Source of the DNA: Alkaliphilus transvaalensis ATCC 700919
GTDB lineage: Bacteria; Bacillota; Clostridia; Peptostreptococcales; Natronincolaceae
Reading direction: 5' to 3'
NCBI RefSeq assembly: GCF_000621485.1
Contig: NZ_JHYF01000012.1
Location: 1 to 64,000 of the forward strand
Length of the DNA: 64,000 nucleotides
Position numbers and translations under genes: made by a program. Position 1 is the stretch's first letter. Each line of letters begins with the position of its first letter. The notes beneath the pieces were generated by a model, which saw only the letters and a list, made by a program, of their open reading frames with translations, searched no databases and was not told where the DNA came from. This document shows positions 18,621 through 27,184 of the stretch, piece by piece.

Positions 18621-19742
18621 ATGTTAGATAAGTATGTACTAAAAAATGGTAAAAAACTTAGATATGGCTATACCACAGGCTCCTGTGCTACTGCAGCTTC
18701 AAAGGCAGCAGCATTAATGCTATTAGAAGGTGAAGCTGTTGAAGAAATTCAAATAGATACGCCAAAAGGATGGCAACTTAGGTTGAAGATCAATGACATT
18801 CTATGGGAGAAAGAAGGGGTTTGTTGCAGTGTCACAAAAGACGGTGGGGACGACCCCGATGCCACCAATGGGCTAAAGATCCATAGTCGAGTAAAATGGC
18901 GGCAAGATAATCAAATTATCATTGATGGAGGCATTGGTGTAGGCAGGGTTACTAAGGGAGGATTACCTATTGAAATAGGTAAGGCAGCCATTAACCCTGT
19001 CCCAAGGCAAATGATTGATAGAGCAGTTAGAGGAATCATTGGAGAAGATCGAGGGGTAGATATTGAAATTTTTGTTCCAGAGGGGGCAAGGGTAGGGGCT
19101 AGAACCTTTAATCCACGTTTAGGAATTGTTGGGGGAATCTCTATTTTAGGGACCTCAGGAATCGTAGAACCCATGTCGGAGGAAGCCTTTAAGGACTCCT
19201 TAGCAATTGAACTATCCATGATGAAGGCAGAAGGGGTAGATAAGCTGGTAATGGTTCCTGGAAACTATGGAAGGGATTTAGCAAGGGATCATTATAATCT
19301 TTCACAAAAGTATCTTTTTAAGACCAGTAATTTTATTGGCTTTATGTTGGATGAAGGCTTAAATAAAGGCATCAAGAAGATCCTATTGATAGGTCATGTT
19401 GGTAAAATTGTTAAAGTGGCAGGGGGGATCTTCCATACCCATAGTAAAATAGCCGATGGACGCTTAGAAGTTATGACAGCCCATCTTGCCCTCATGGGGG
19501 CAACTAAAGACCAATTACAAAGGGTTATGGAGAGTAATACCACAGAAGAAGCTGTTAAATGGATAAAAACCTTTGGTTATGAAGCTGTATTTCATTCTTT
19601 AACTGAAAAAATATCTGAAAAGTGCCGACTGCGGACCCATCAAGAAATAGAAATAGGTACGATTATGTTTTCGATGGAGGAAGGTATTTTGGGGGTTTGT
19701 GCAACTGCCCAAAGACTTTTGGAGGAGTTTAAAAATGAATAA
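18621..19742 (+). CDS. cbiD: Cobalt-precorrin-5B C1-methyltransferase
   Basis: 373 residues, usual length. N-terminal 'YGYTTGSCATAASKAA', 'VTKDGGDDPDATNG', and the glycine-rich 'GGISILGTSGIVEPMSE' are CbiD signatures. It methylates C1 in the anaerobic pathway and marks the cluster as the oxygen-independent, early-cobalt route. It starts 6 bp after cbiC and overlaps cbiE by 8 bp. Confidence 0.94.
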   Translation: MLDKYVLKNGKKLRYGYTTGSCATAASKAAALMLLEGEAVEEIQIDTPKGWQLRLKINDILWEKEGVCCSVTKDGGDDPDATNGLKIHSRVKWRQDNQIIIDGGIGVGRVTKGGLPIEIGKAAINPVPRQMIDRAVRGIIGEDRGVDIEIFVPEGARVGARTFNPRLGIVGGISILGTSGIVEPMSEEAFKDSLAIELSMMKAEGVDKLVMVPGNYGRDLARDHYNLSQKYLFKTSNFIGFMLDEGLNKGIKKILLIGHVGKIVKVAGGIFHTHSKIADGRLEVMTAHLALMGATKDQLQRVMESNTTEEAVKWIKTFGYEAVFHSLTEKISEKCRLRTHQEIEIGTIMFSMEEGILGVCATAQRLLEEFKNE

Positions 19743-20355
19743 AATTTACGTGATTGGAATTGGTCCTGGCCATAGGGATTATTTGTTGCCTATTGCTGAA
19801 AAACATATTAAAAATAGTGATATTTTAATTGGAGGAGGACGGAATCTCCAAAGCTTTCCCGACTATAAGGGGCTAAAAGTTACAATTACTAAAGAGTTAG
19901 CCACAATAGTAGAGTTGATGAAAGGTGAAAGGGTAACAAAAAAAATTGCCTTAATTCTTTCAGGAGATACAGGCTTCTATAGCATGCTAAATTACATGAA
20001 GAAACACTTTACCAACGAAGAATTAGAAGTAATTCCCGGTATTAGTTCCTTTCAGTATTTATTTGCAAAGATGAAGGAACCTTGGCAACAAACTACTTTA
20101 ATGAGTGTTCATGGTAGACAGGATAACTATATTGAAGCCTTGCAAAAACAAGGACAGGTGGCATTATTGACAGATTCAACCTATGGGCCAGAGGCGATTG
20201 CTAAAGAACTATTATTAAAAGGTTATGGTGGGGTAGCACTAATTGTGGGGGAAAACCTATCCTACGAGGAAGAACGGATTACCATAGGATCGCCGGAAGA
20301 AATTATATTAGCTGCCCCCTATGAAATGTCAGTGGTGGTGATAAAAAATGGATAA
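19735..20355 (+). CDS. cbiE: Cobalt-precorrin-7 C5-methyltransferase
   Basis: 206 residues from ATG 19735, preceded by GGAGGAG; a possible ATG 36 bp upstream lies before that site. Tetrapyrrole methylase fold: 'VIGIGPGHRDYLLP', 'LILSGDTGFYSML', 'VIPGISSFQYLFAK'. It methylates C5 and acts with CbiT, which is encoded next and overlaps by 8 bp; in many genomes the two are fused as CobL. Confidence 0.92.
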   Translation: MNKIYVIGIGPGHRDYLLPIAEKHIKNSDILIGGGRNLQSFPDYKGLKVTITKELATIVELMKGERVTKKIALILSGDTGFYSMLNYMKKHFTNEELEVIPGISSFQYLFAKMKEPWQQTTLMSVHGRQDNYIEALQKQGQVALLTDSTYGPEAIAKELLLKGYGGVALIVGENLSYEEERITIGSPEEIILAAPYEMSVVVIKNG

Positions 20356-20977
20356 AAAAGAAATGGATAAAAAATGGAGCTTCAAAACATCAGGTATCCC
20401 CGATGGATATTTTATACGGGGAAAGGTGCCTATGACAAAGGAAGAAATTCGGGCTATTGTCATAAGTAAACTAAGGTTAGAAGAAAATAGTGTTGTCGTG
20501 GATGTAGGGGCAGGGACAGGCTCAATATCCATTGAAGCAGCGCTAGTGGCAAATAAGGGAATGGTCTATGCCATAGACCATAAGGAAGAAGCCACTCAGC
20601 TTCAAGAGGCCAATAAAAGGGCTTTTCAGGTGGATAACCTTCACATCCTAAGGGGAAGAGGAAGGGAAATCATAAAAACCCTCCAAAATTTCGATCGAGT
20701 CATAATAGGTGGTAGTGGTGGAGAAATGGAAGAAATTATTACTGAAGTAGCCTATAGACTACCTACTGATGGAAGATTGGTTATTACCACTGTTACCCTT
20801 GAAAGCTTATCAAAGGGACTAGAAGCGTTGAAGAAAAATGAATTATTGAAGGAGATTGAAGTTGTTACTGTAGCTGTTTCAAAGGGAAGAAATGCAGGGA
20901 GATATACCTTAATGGAGGCCCAAAACCCCATTAATATTATTTCTGCAACAAAAGGGGGTATGGAAGATGAAGGGTAA
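20348..20977 (+). CDS. cbiT: Cobalt-precorrin-6B C15-methyltransferase (decarboxylating)
   Basis: 209 residues. Class I SAM methyltransferase with 'VVVDVGAGTGSISIEAAL' as motif I and 'RVIIGGSGGEMEEII' downstream. N-terminal 'GIPDGYFIRGKVPMTKEEIRA' is typical of CbiT. It methylates C15 and decarboxylates the C12 acetate. ATG 20348 overlaps cbiE; a second ATG at 20363 is possible. It overlaps cbiL by 11 bp. Confidence 0.93.
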   Translation: MDKKEMDKKWSFKTSGIPDGYFIRGKVPMTKEEIRAIVISKLRLEENSVVVDVGAGTGSISIEAALVANKGMVYAIDHKEEATQLQEANKRAFQVDNLHILRGRGREIIKTLQNFDRVIIGGSGGEMEEIITEVAYRLPTDGRLVITTVTLESLSKGLEALKKNELLKEIEVVTVAVSKGRNAGRYTLMEAQNPINIISATKGGMEDEG

Positions 20978-21692
20978 ACTAATGGGGATAGGAGTAGGTC
21001 CCGGAGATCCAGAACTGCTCACCATCAAAGCAATTAAAAAAATTCAAGAGGCTGAAGTTATTATTGCTCCTTGTAGTAGGCTAGGAGAAGAGAGCGTGGC
21101 ATTAAATATTGTAAAAGACTATATACAAGAAGATACCATCATTAACAAAATGGTTTTTCCAATGGTCCATTGTCAGGAGACCTTAGAAAAAGCTTGGCAA
21201 GAGAATGTCAGTGAAATTAGCGGAAGATTAGATCGTGGGCAAGATGTAGTATTTTTAACCATTGGGGACCCCATGCTCTACAGCACTTATATTTATCTAT
21301 TAAAGGATTTATTAAAGGTGGGATATGAAGTTGAGACTGTACCAGGGATTCCTTCCTTCTGTGCTGTAGCCAGCAGTATGAACTTCCCTTTGGCAGAGGG
21401 AGAAGAGGGGTTATCTATTATACCCTTTAGAAAAAATGAAGTTCTGCTGGATAATGCTTTAAAGGCAGGTAATAATGTTGTAGTACTAAAGCCCTCCCAT
21501 AACCCAAAGGCGCTGGCAGAGGCAATGGAAAGATATCAGTTAGAAGATTCCTTTGTTATGGTTTCTAAATGCGGACAACTAGATGAAGAAGCTACTACAG
21601 ATATTAATATCTTGAAGGAAGAAAAAATACCCTACTTATCTACTGTAATTATTAAAAATAAAGGGAAAAAAGGAGGGAAATCTGTTGGCTAA
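20967..21692 (+). CDS. cbiL: Cobalt-precorrin-2 C20-methyltransferase
   Basis: 241 residues. Tetrapyrrole methylase fold with 'GIGVGPGDPELLTIKA', 'FLTIGDPMLYSTYIYL' and 'VPGIPSFCAVAS', the CbiL/CobI pattern. It acts on cobalt-precorrin-2, the product of CbiX, and so is the first corrin-ring methylation. It overlaps cbiT upstream and cbiF downstream by 8-11 bp. Confidence 0.92.
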   Translation: MKGKLMGIGVGPGDPELLTIKAIKKIQEAEVIIAPCSRLGEESVALNIVKDYIQEDTIINKMVFPMVHCQETLEKAWQENVSEISGRLDRGQDVVFLTIGDPMLYSTYIYLLKDLLKVGYEVETVPGIPSFCAVASSMNFPLAEGEEGLSIIPFRKNEVLLDNALKAGNNVVVLKPSHNPKALAEAMERYQLEDSFVMVSKCGQLDEEATTDINILKEEKIPYLSTVIIKNKGKKGGKSVG

Positions 21693-22443
21693 AGTATATT
21701 TTATTGGGGCGGGGCCAGGTGACCCTAAATTAATCACCATGAAGGGCTATGAAATCATTAAAACAGCTGATGTCATTATTTATGCAGGCTCTTTAGTAAA
21801 CCCAGAAGTTATTGCCCATAGAAAGGAAGGGGCAGTTGTTCATAATAGTGCCTCTATGACTTTAAAAGAAGTGTTGGAGGTAATTGAAAAGGCTGTGGCA
21901 GAGGGCTTAGATGTGGCAAGGGTCCATACGGGAGACCCCAGTATCTATGGGGCCATTAGAGAGCAGATGGATGCTTTAGATGAGGCCTCTATTGAATACG
22001 AGGTCATTCCTGGGGTAAGCTCCTTTGTAGCTTCTGCTGCAGCCCTTAAAAAGGAACTAACCCTTCCAGAGGTTTCCCAAACAGTTATTTTAACAAGAAT
22101 GGAAGGGAGAACCCCTGTACCTAAGGGGGAAGGTATTCGGTCATTAGCCACCCATCAAACCACTATGGCCATCTTTTTGTCGGTTCATATGATTGAAGAG
22201 GTTGTTAAAGATCTTTTAACTTCCTATACCAAGGAGACTCCCGTTGCTGTAGTACAAAAAGCCACTTGGGCAGATGAAAAAATTGTGGTGGGGACATTAG
22301 AAAATATTGCTGAAAAAGTAAAGGAAGCTAAAATCACCAAAACAGCACAAATTTTAGTGGGAAACTTTTTAGGAGATCAATATGCCTTGTCTAAACTTTA
22401 TGATGAAGGCTTTAGCCATGAATATCGGGTAGGAAAAAAATGA
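21685..22443 (+). CDS. cbiF: Cobalt-precorrin-4 C11-methyltransferase
   Basis: 252 residues from TTG 21685 with AGGAGGG 7 nt upstream. Signatures: 'VYFIGAGPGDPKLITMKG', 'VIIYAGSLVNPEV', 'RVHTGDPSIYGAIREQM' and 'VIPGVSSFVASAAAL', matching CbiF/CobM. It methylates C11 after ring contraction. It overlaps cbiL by 8 bp and cbiG by 4 bp (ATGA). Confidence 0.94.
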   Translation: MAKVYFIGAGPGDPKLITMKGYEIIKTADVIIYAGSLVNPEVIAHRKEGAVVHNSASMTLKEVLEVIEKAVAEGLDVARVHTGDPSIYGAIREQMDALDEASIEYEVIPGVSSFVASAAALKKELTLPEVSQTVILTRMEGRTPVPKGEGIRSLATHQTTMAIFLSVHMIEEVVKDLLTSYTKETPVAVVQKATWADEKIVVGTLENIAEKVKEAKITKTAQILVGNFLGDQYALSKLYDEGFSHEYRVGKK

Positions 22444-23495
22444 AAATAACCATAATTACCCTTACTAAAGGAGGTCTAGAACTGGCTCTTAAGGTTAGAA
22501 ACTTTCTTCCAGAAGCTGAACTTTTTACAATGCCTCATTTTTCTAGTTTTGAAGGGGGGGTAACCTCCATTGATGGTTCATTAAAGGACTTGGTTAAAGA
22601 TAAATTTAATTTTTATGATATCCTTATTTTTATTATGTCAACGGGAATTGTAGTTAGAACCATTGCTCCCCTCCTACAACATAAGAGCCAAGACCCTGCT
22701 GTAATTGTAATGGATGAGGCTGGAAGAAACGTTATTAGTCTTTTATCAGGGCATTTAGGTGGGGCTAATGAATGGACCCTAAAGCTGTCAAGCTTTTTAA
22801 AGGCAAACCCTGTTATTACTACTGCTTCAGATGTAAGGGGAATCCTATCGGTGGATCTATTGGCCCAACAAAACAATTGTGTTATTACCGATTGGGAAAA
22901 GACAAAAATAATAACTGCCCATTTAGTAAACGGGGGCAATGTAGGGATTTATAGTGAGCTGGCAATTAAAGGTGCTTCGGAGCCTTACCATCGAGTTGGA
23001 CAGCAAGAAGAGCTAAGGGCATATCCCTATGGAATCATTATAAGTCATTTTCAACAGTTACCTAATAGTAGTATTAATGGGTTAGAGGATTCAAATCTAT
23101 TACAAATCTATCCGAAAAATTTAGTTTTAGGAATTGGTTGTAGGAAAGATACTCCCTATGAAGTTATTTTAGAGGAAATCTGTTATATTTTTAAAGAATT
23201 AAGTTTGTCTACCCATTCTATTGCTAAAATTGCAACTGTAGATATAAAGGCAAAGGAAAAAGGCCTGTTGATGGTGGCTAATCATTTTAAAGTGCCTATA
23301 GAAATTATCCCTAGAGAAGCAATCTTAGAGGTAGAAAAAGCATTTGAATCCTCTGAATTTGTAAGGAAAACTATAGGGGTGGGGGCTGTTAGTGGGCCCT
23401 GTAGCTTCTTGGCCAGTGGCAGAGGAAAACTAATATTAGAGAAACATAGGAACAAAGGCATTACTATTTCCATAGCTGAAATGGTGGAAGTATGA
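22440..23495 (+). CDS. cbiG: Cobalt-precorrin-5A hydrolase
   Basis: 351 residues, full length with N, mid and C regions. 'FIMSTGIVVRTIAPLLQHKSQDPAVIVMDE' and 'SLLSGHLGGANEWT' are the N-terminal CbiG core. 'LGIGCRKDTPYEVILE' begins the C-terminal domain. It opens the delta-lactone and releases C20 as acetaldehyde. The ATG overlaps the cbiF stop. A 242-bp purine-rich spacer follows, unusual for this operon. Confidence 0.93.
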   Translation: MKITIITLTKGGLELALKVRNFLPEAELFTMPHFSSFEGGVTSIDGSLKDLVKDKFNFYDILIFIMSTGIVVRTIAPLLQHKSQDPAVIVMDEAGRNVISLLSGHLGGANEWTLKLSSFLKANPVITTASDVRGILSVDLLAQQNNCVITDWEKTKIITAHLVNGGNVGIYSELAIKGASEPYHRVGQQEELRAYPYGIIISHFQQLPNSSINGLEDSNLLQIYPKNLVLGIGCRKDTPYEVILEEICYIFKELSLSTHSIAKIATVDIKAKEKGLLMVANHFKVPIEIIPREAILEVEKAFESSEFVRKTIGVGAVSGPCSFLASGRGKLILEKHRNKGITISIAEMVEV

Positions 23496-23504
23496 AGTAT
23501 AAAG

Positions 23505-23640
23505 CAAAATAGAAGATGATGAAGATAAAGAAAAAGAAAAATAGAAATATGATGAAGATAAGAAGAAGAGAAGAAAAGATGAAGACAAGATGATGAAGAC
23601 AAGATGATGAAGACAAGAAAGACAAGCAGAAAGAATTATC
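23505..23640 (+). repeat. Purine-rich spacer with 14-bp tandem repeats
   Basis: This lies in the 242-bp gap between cbiG and cbiH. The plus strand is almost all A and G; the unit GATGATGAAGACAA occurs twice in full at 23589-23616, preceded by a partial copy from 23578. Stops occur in the plus frames, and minus-strand open frames are low-complexity Ser/Leu/Phe. It probably does not encode protein. Confidence 0.75.
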
Positions 23641-23737
23641 AAAAGGAGTAAGGGAGAATTGAATACTGAGAATTAAGAAAAAGAGAACTAAGAAAGAGCG
23701 AAAAGAGCGTAGCTAGAATTTTAAGCGGGGTGAAGTA

Positions 23738-24481
23738 ATGGAAAATGTTATTGGAAAAGTAACTGTAGTTGGATTAGGACCTGGAGATTTGTCCTATATG
23801 ACTCCTATCGTGAAGGAGGCCATAGTAGAGGCGGATGTTGTTGTGGGCTATAAAACCTATATTGATTTAATTGCAGATCTTTTAGAGGGTAAGACCGTTA
23901 TTAATAATGGAATGAGAAGAGAAGTAGAGAGATGTAAACGGGCCGTTGAAATTGCAGAAGAAGGAAAAAAAGTAGTCTTAGTCAGTAGTGGAGATCCAGG
24001 AATTTATGGCATGGCAGGTATCTTGTTAGAGATAAAGGAAGAGACTAATAGTGCTATTGATGTAGATATATTACCTGGTATTACTGCTGTAAGTGCTGCG
24101 GCTGCCGCCTTAGGGGCTCCACTGATGCATGACTTTGTTGTCATTAGTTTAAGCGATCTATTAACCGACTGGGAGGTCATTAAAAGAAGGCTCCACTGTG
24201 GTGGAGAAGGAGATTTTATTGTAGGTCTGTATAACCCTAAGAGTAACACTAGAACCACTCAAATTGAAGAAGCTAGAGAAATCCTCTTAAAGTATAGAAA
24301 AGAAGATACGCCAGTGGGGATTGTCCGAAATGCAAAACGAGGTAATGAAGAGGTGGTTATTACCAACTTAGGGGATATGCTTCAGCATACCATCCATATG
24401 ACTACTGTTGTAATAATTGGGAATTCTAATACCTACATTAAAAATGGGAAGATGATTACCCCAAGGGGCTATAAAATATGA
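23738..24481 (+). CDS. cbiH: Cobalt-precorrin-3 C17-methyltransferase (ring contraction)
   Basis: 247 residues. 'VTVVGLGPGDLSYMTP', 'VVLVSSGDPGIYGMAG', 'DILPGITAVSAAAAALGAPL' and 'FIVGLYNPKSNTRTTQ' are diagnostic of CbiH/CobJ. It methylates C17 and contracts the macrocycle. This is a plain CbiH without the C-terminal ferredoxin-like extension found in some homologues. It has a GGGGTG site after the purine-rich spacer and overlaps cbiJ by 4 bp. Confidence 0.94.
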   Translation: MENVIGKVTVVGLGPGDLSYMTPIVKEAIVEADVVVGYKTYIDLIADLLEGKTVINNGMRREVERCKRAVEIAEEGKKVVLVSSGDPGIYGMAGILLEIKEETNSAIDVDILPGITAVSAAAAALGAPLMHDFVVISLSDLLTDWEVIKRRLHCGGEGDFIVGLYNPKSNTRTTQIEEAREILLKYRKEDTPVGIVRNAKRGNEEVVITNLGDMLQHTIHMTTVVIIGNSNTYIKNGKMITPRGYKI

Positions 24482-25233
24482 TATTAGCCCTATGTGGAAC
24501 CAGTGAAGGGCGACAATTGCTAGCGGGGCTTTCAAATAAGCTAATTCCAGTTGTGGCTACAGTTACCACTCCTTATGGGGTGAAATGCCTCGAAGGGATT
24601 ACCAATATAGAAGTACTAGAAACAAAATTGGATGAAGGGGCCCTACATGAACTGATAGACACTAAAAAGATCAAATACATCCTTGATGTAAGCCATCCCT
24701 ATGCGGAAAATATTTCTAAATTAGCAATGAAGGTAAGTGAAGAAAAAGGTATTCAATACCTACGCTATGAACGTCAAAATACGGAGATACCCCAAGGTGA
24801 TCATGTTATCATTGCTGAGGACTATCATCATGCGGCTCAACTGGCAAAAAATTATCCCAATAAAGTATTCTTAACAACTGGTAGTAATCACATTCCTTTA
24901 TTTGTTAAGGAGATTGGGGCAGAAAGGTTAATTGCAAGGGTGTTACCTACATCATCTGTTATAAAAAGATGTGAAGATTATGGATTAACTCCCCATAATC
25001 TTATTGGAATGAAGGGTCCCTTCACTGGGGAAATGAATCAGGTTATGTTCGGGATAGAGGATGTTTCTGTCATCATAACAAAAGACAGTGGAGAAGCAGG
25101 CGGAACCGAAGAAAAAATAAGCGCAGCCCAGATTGTAGGAAAGCCCATCATTATCATTAAAAGACCCCAAATAACCTATGGGAATGTTTATCATGATTTA
25201 AATTTTTTAATTTCTGATTTGGTGAAGGAATGA
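24478..25233 (+). CDS. cbiJ: Cobalt-precorrin-6A reductase
   Basis: 251 residues. The N-terminal 'ILALCGTSEGRQLLAGL' and 'ILDVSHPYAENIS' match CbiJ/CobK; 'SGEAGGTEEKISAAQIVGKPIIIIKRP' is the C-terminal family core. NADH-dependent reduction of the macrocycle is the known reaction. Last gene of the B12 operon; no strong terminator is obvious directly after it. The later genes cbiP, cbiB, cobU, cobS, cobC and cobD are not here. Confidence 0.92.
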   Translation: MILALCGTSEGRQLLAGLSNKLIPVVATVTTPYGVKCLEGITNIEVLETKLDEGALHELIDTKKIKYILDVSHPYAENISKLAMKVSEEKGIQYLRYERQNTEIPQGDHVIIAEDYHHAAQLAKNYPNKVFLTTGSNHIPLFVKEIGAERLIARVLPTSSVIKRCEDYGLTPHNLIGMKGPFTGEMNQVMFGIEDVSVIITKDSGEAGGTEEKISAAQIVGKPIIIIKRPQITYGNVYHDLNFLISDLVKE

Positions 25234-25235
25234 CA

Positions 25236-25268
25236 TAACATCCATTCTATAATAACATCATTCTATAA
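25236..25268 (+). repeat. Tandem duplication, two ~17-bp copies
   Basis: TAACATCCATTCTATAA is followed directly by TAACATCATTCTATAA, one base shorter, just after cbiJ. No dyad symmetry is seen. It may be a chance duplication. Confidence 0.7.
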
Positions 25269-25404
25269 CGAGGACTTTATATACCTTTTATATAAAAATA
25301 AATCTAAGTTAGATAATGTATTTTCCATAATTAATAAAAATTTTACCTCAATTTGGTTATAAAACCCCTCATAAGCGTACAAACTATCTTAGGAGGTGGT
25401 AAAG

Positions 25405-25548
25405 ATGAATCAAGAGGTAGTGAAGGACTTAGGAAGTATGAATTATGCTGATTTAAGCAAAGAACAACTGACACAATTAATGAAGATAGAGGACGAAATC
25501 AATGCCAATAGAGAAAAGAAGGTTTATTTAATGGCATTGGTGAAGTAA
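25405..25548 (+). CDS. Small acidic protein of 47 residues, unknown function
   Basis: The ATG has an excellent AGGAGGTGG site 5 nt upstream. The protein begins MNQEVVKDLG and contains 'YADLSKEQLTQLMKIED', a charged, probably helical sequence with no cysteines or membrane segment. A hairpin terminator follows the stop at once, so it is probably a separate short transcript. I do not recognise the family. Confidence 0.65.
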   Translation: MNQEVVKDLGSMNYADLSKEQLTQLMKIEDEINANREKKVYLMALVK

Positions 25549-25568
25549 AAGTAGATCCTATAGTAAAG

Positions 25569-25598
25569 GGACCTTTGTTCGAGTCAGAGGTCTTTTTG
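25569..25598 (+). terminator. Rho-independent terminator after the 47-residue gene
   Basis: GACCTTTG and CAGAGGTC pair over 8 bp (one G-T) around a 7-nt loop, followed by TTTTTGCTTT. Confidence 0.8.
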
Positions 25599-25754
25599 CT
25601 TTAAATATAGTCTTTTTTCCCTATTTTTTTCAGCAGGATTTTACAATATAATGTAGAATAAGTAATAAGTATGTATAATTAATGGGAAAATTGTAAGGTC
25701 TGCACTTAAGGACTGCAAAGTAGATGGTTTCTAACTAGAGGAGGGGATTTTTAA

Positions 25755-25949
25755 GTGTTTCATTTTACTATCGGTTTTTCATTTTTATTTATTTTATTAA
25801 TCCCTATTGGTTTTTTTATGGTTAGTTTAGTTTATTTAACAGGAGAAGAATTAAGAAAAAACCATTATCATAAGCAACATATGAAAAGTAAAAAAGCTAC
25901 TAAAGTTGAAGATATACCAAGGCCAGAAAGAATAAGAGTTGTTAAATAG
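25755..25949 (+). CDS. Small single-span membrane protein, unknown function
   Basis: 64 residues from GTG 25755 with AGAGGAGGGG upstream. One hydrophobic segment (residues ~4-28) is followed by a basic, His-rich tail ('KNHYHKQHMKSKKATK'). Orientation with the basic tail in the cytoplasm is likely by the positive-inside rule. A strong terminator follows immediately. No family recognised. Confidence 0.6.
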   Translation: MFHFTIGFSFLFILLIPIGFFMVSLVYLTGEELRKNHYHKQHMKSKKATKVEDIPRPERIRVVK

Positions 25950-25984
25950 CCCTTTCCTATAAAGTGGAAGGGGCTATTTTTATT
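25944..25984 (+). terminator. Rho-independent terminator
   Basis: AAATAGCCCTTTCC pairs with GGAAGGGGCTATTT (one G-T) around an 8-nt loop, followed by a T-rich run; the stem begins inside the last codons of the small membrane protein. Confidence 0.88.
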
Positions 25985-26051
25985 TTATTCTTGAAGAATC
26001 GGCCATAAGGTGATAAGATAGTAAAGAATTTATTAAGGGAGTGGATTTTAT

Positions 26052-26549
26052 ATGGCGTCTTTAATTCGGCAGACTGTTAGTGAACCGAAGAAACCATTTT
26101 GGCAAAATATGATGTATATCTTAGCAATCGTCTTAATAATTAATGTTTTAGTTGAACTAACAAACTTTTTGCCCCGAGGGATGGCTGGTATAGTTAGCAT
26201 TCTTATACTTGTTTTAGCAGGTATTTTTTGTTCGTATTTAATCAATAGAAAATTAGCTCAATATACCTATGTATTGATAGATGATGAACTAATTTTTCAT
26301 AAGCAATTGGGGAAAAGAGAACATAAAGTTTTAAACGTTAAGGTTTATGATTTAGATTGGGTTAGACCAATTGATGAAGTAACAGATAAAGGAGAAGCTA
26401 AGAAAATATATTCTTTATCTTGTAAGCTTAAAGGAGAAGAGATTTATGTTGGTCAATTTGAAAGGGAGAATAAGATTTATCGTTTTATCTTTCAACCTAA
26501 TGAAACCCTATATAAAGCTATAGATAAACAATTAAAAGTGAAAAGCTAA
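26052..26549 (+). CDS. Two-span membrane protein with a C-terminal cytosolic domain, unknown
   Basis: 165 residues. Two hydrophobic segments (about residues 20-40 and 45-66) are followed by a ~100-residue beta-rich domain with alternating strands ('YTYVLIDDELIFHKQLGKRE', 'KIYSLSCKLKGEEIYVGQFE'). This resembles bacterial PH-like membrane proteins in outline only; I see no diagnostic motif. It is monocistronic, with its own terminator. Confidence 0.6.
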   Translation: MASLIRQTVSEPKKPFWQNMMYILAIVLIINVLVELTNFLPRGMAGIVSILILVLAGIFCSYLINRKLAQYTYVLIDDELIFHKQLGKREHKVLNVKVYDLDWVRPIDEVTDKGEAKKIYSLSCKLKGEEIYVGQFERENKIYRFIFQPNETLYKAIDKQLKVKS

Positions 26550-26568
26550 TAATATATAGTAATATATT

Positions 26569-26606
26569 AAAAAATCCAACCAGGTTAATCTGGTTGGATT
26601 TTTTAA
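26569..26606 (+). terminator. Rho-independent terminator
   Basis: AAAAAATCCAACCAG and its exact complement surround a 6-nt loop; the right arm ends in TTTTTT. Confidence 0.92.
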
Positions 26607-26727
26607 TAACTAGATCGTAAAAAAATGAGTTTTGTTAAAATTAATAATAACAATGTACGAGAATAGCGAATAAAATATTAGTAATAGGTTAAACTAATAG
26701 GTAAAAATAAAAAAGGTTGGTGATCGT

Positions 26728-26898
26728 ATGATCAATGAATTAAGTTGTTATATTTGTAATAAACAAGATCAAGAAGGAATTATAATAAAAGAACAGTACA
26801 TATGTAGAGAATGCGAAAAAGAAATTGTGAGTACGCAACCCGGTGAAGAAAAGTACGAAGAATATAAGGAAAAAATAAAAGAGATTTTATTTGAGTAG
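26728..26898 (+). CDS. gin: Anti-sigma-G factor Gin (CsfB family)
   Basis: 56 residues. Two zinc-binding CxxC pairs are visible: 'CYIC' near residue 7 and 'CREC' near residue 26, separated by a short beta-hairpin ('KQDQEGIIIKEQYI'). The rest is an acidic helix. This is the layout of Gin/CsfB, which holds sigma-G inactive in the forespore. The position matches csfB in Bacillus subtilis, just upstream of yaaO-tmk-yaaQ-holB-yaaT. A GGTTGG sequence is the only, weak, ribosome binding site. Confidence 0.8.
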   Translation: MINELSCYICNKQDQEGIIIKEQYICRECEKEIVSTQPGEEKYEEYKEKIKEILFE

Positions 26899-26990
26899 TC
26901 AAACAAATAAAGGAGGAAATTGTATAAATCATGCATAAATTCATTGGTAAGTTTTTAGAAATTTCCTCAAAGAATAAGGCTGGCTTTAAG

Positions 26991-27023
26991 AAACAACTTA
27001 CTAAAGTGGTAGGTTGTTTTTTT
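26991..27023 (+). terminator. Rho-independent terminator after gin
   Basis: AAACAACTTAC pairs with GTAGGTTGTTT (one G-T) around a 7-nt loop, followed by TTTT and CTGG. Confidence 0.85.
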
Positions 27024-27098
27024 CTGGTGTTTAGATTTATATATCAAGACTTAAAGATGTGGATAGTTTATTAGACAAATATACTAATTAAAATAAAG

Positions 27099-27136
27099 AA
27101 AGTGTCTTAAAATAGGAATCTAAAATAAGACACTCT
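27099..27136 (-). terminator. Terminator, probably for the minus-strand small gene
   Basis: AGTGTCTTA (27101-27109) and TAAGACACT (27126-27134) form a 9-bp stem. Read on the minus strand, it is followed by TTTCTTTATTTT. It lies about 50 nt beyond the stop of the 49-residue gene. Confidence 0.7.
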
Positions 27137-27184
27137 CTCTAGATTAAAAAATAATTGTGCTAAAACTTAGATGATGGTGATTTT

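Noticed and set aside
23282-23642. Overlapping minus-strand open frames rich in Ser, Leu and Phe
   Set aside because: They are the complement of cbiG and of the purine-rich spacer; low complexity and no ribosome binding site.
26931-27074. Possible 47-codon gene after gin beginning ATGCATAAA
   Set aside because: AGGAGG is 14 nt from the ATG, too far, and the frame runs through a clear Rho-independent terminator (26991-27023).
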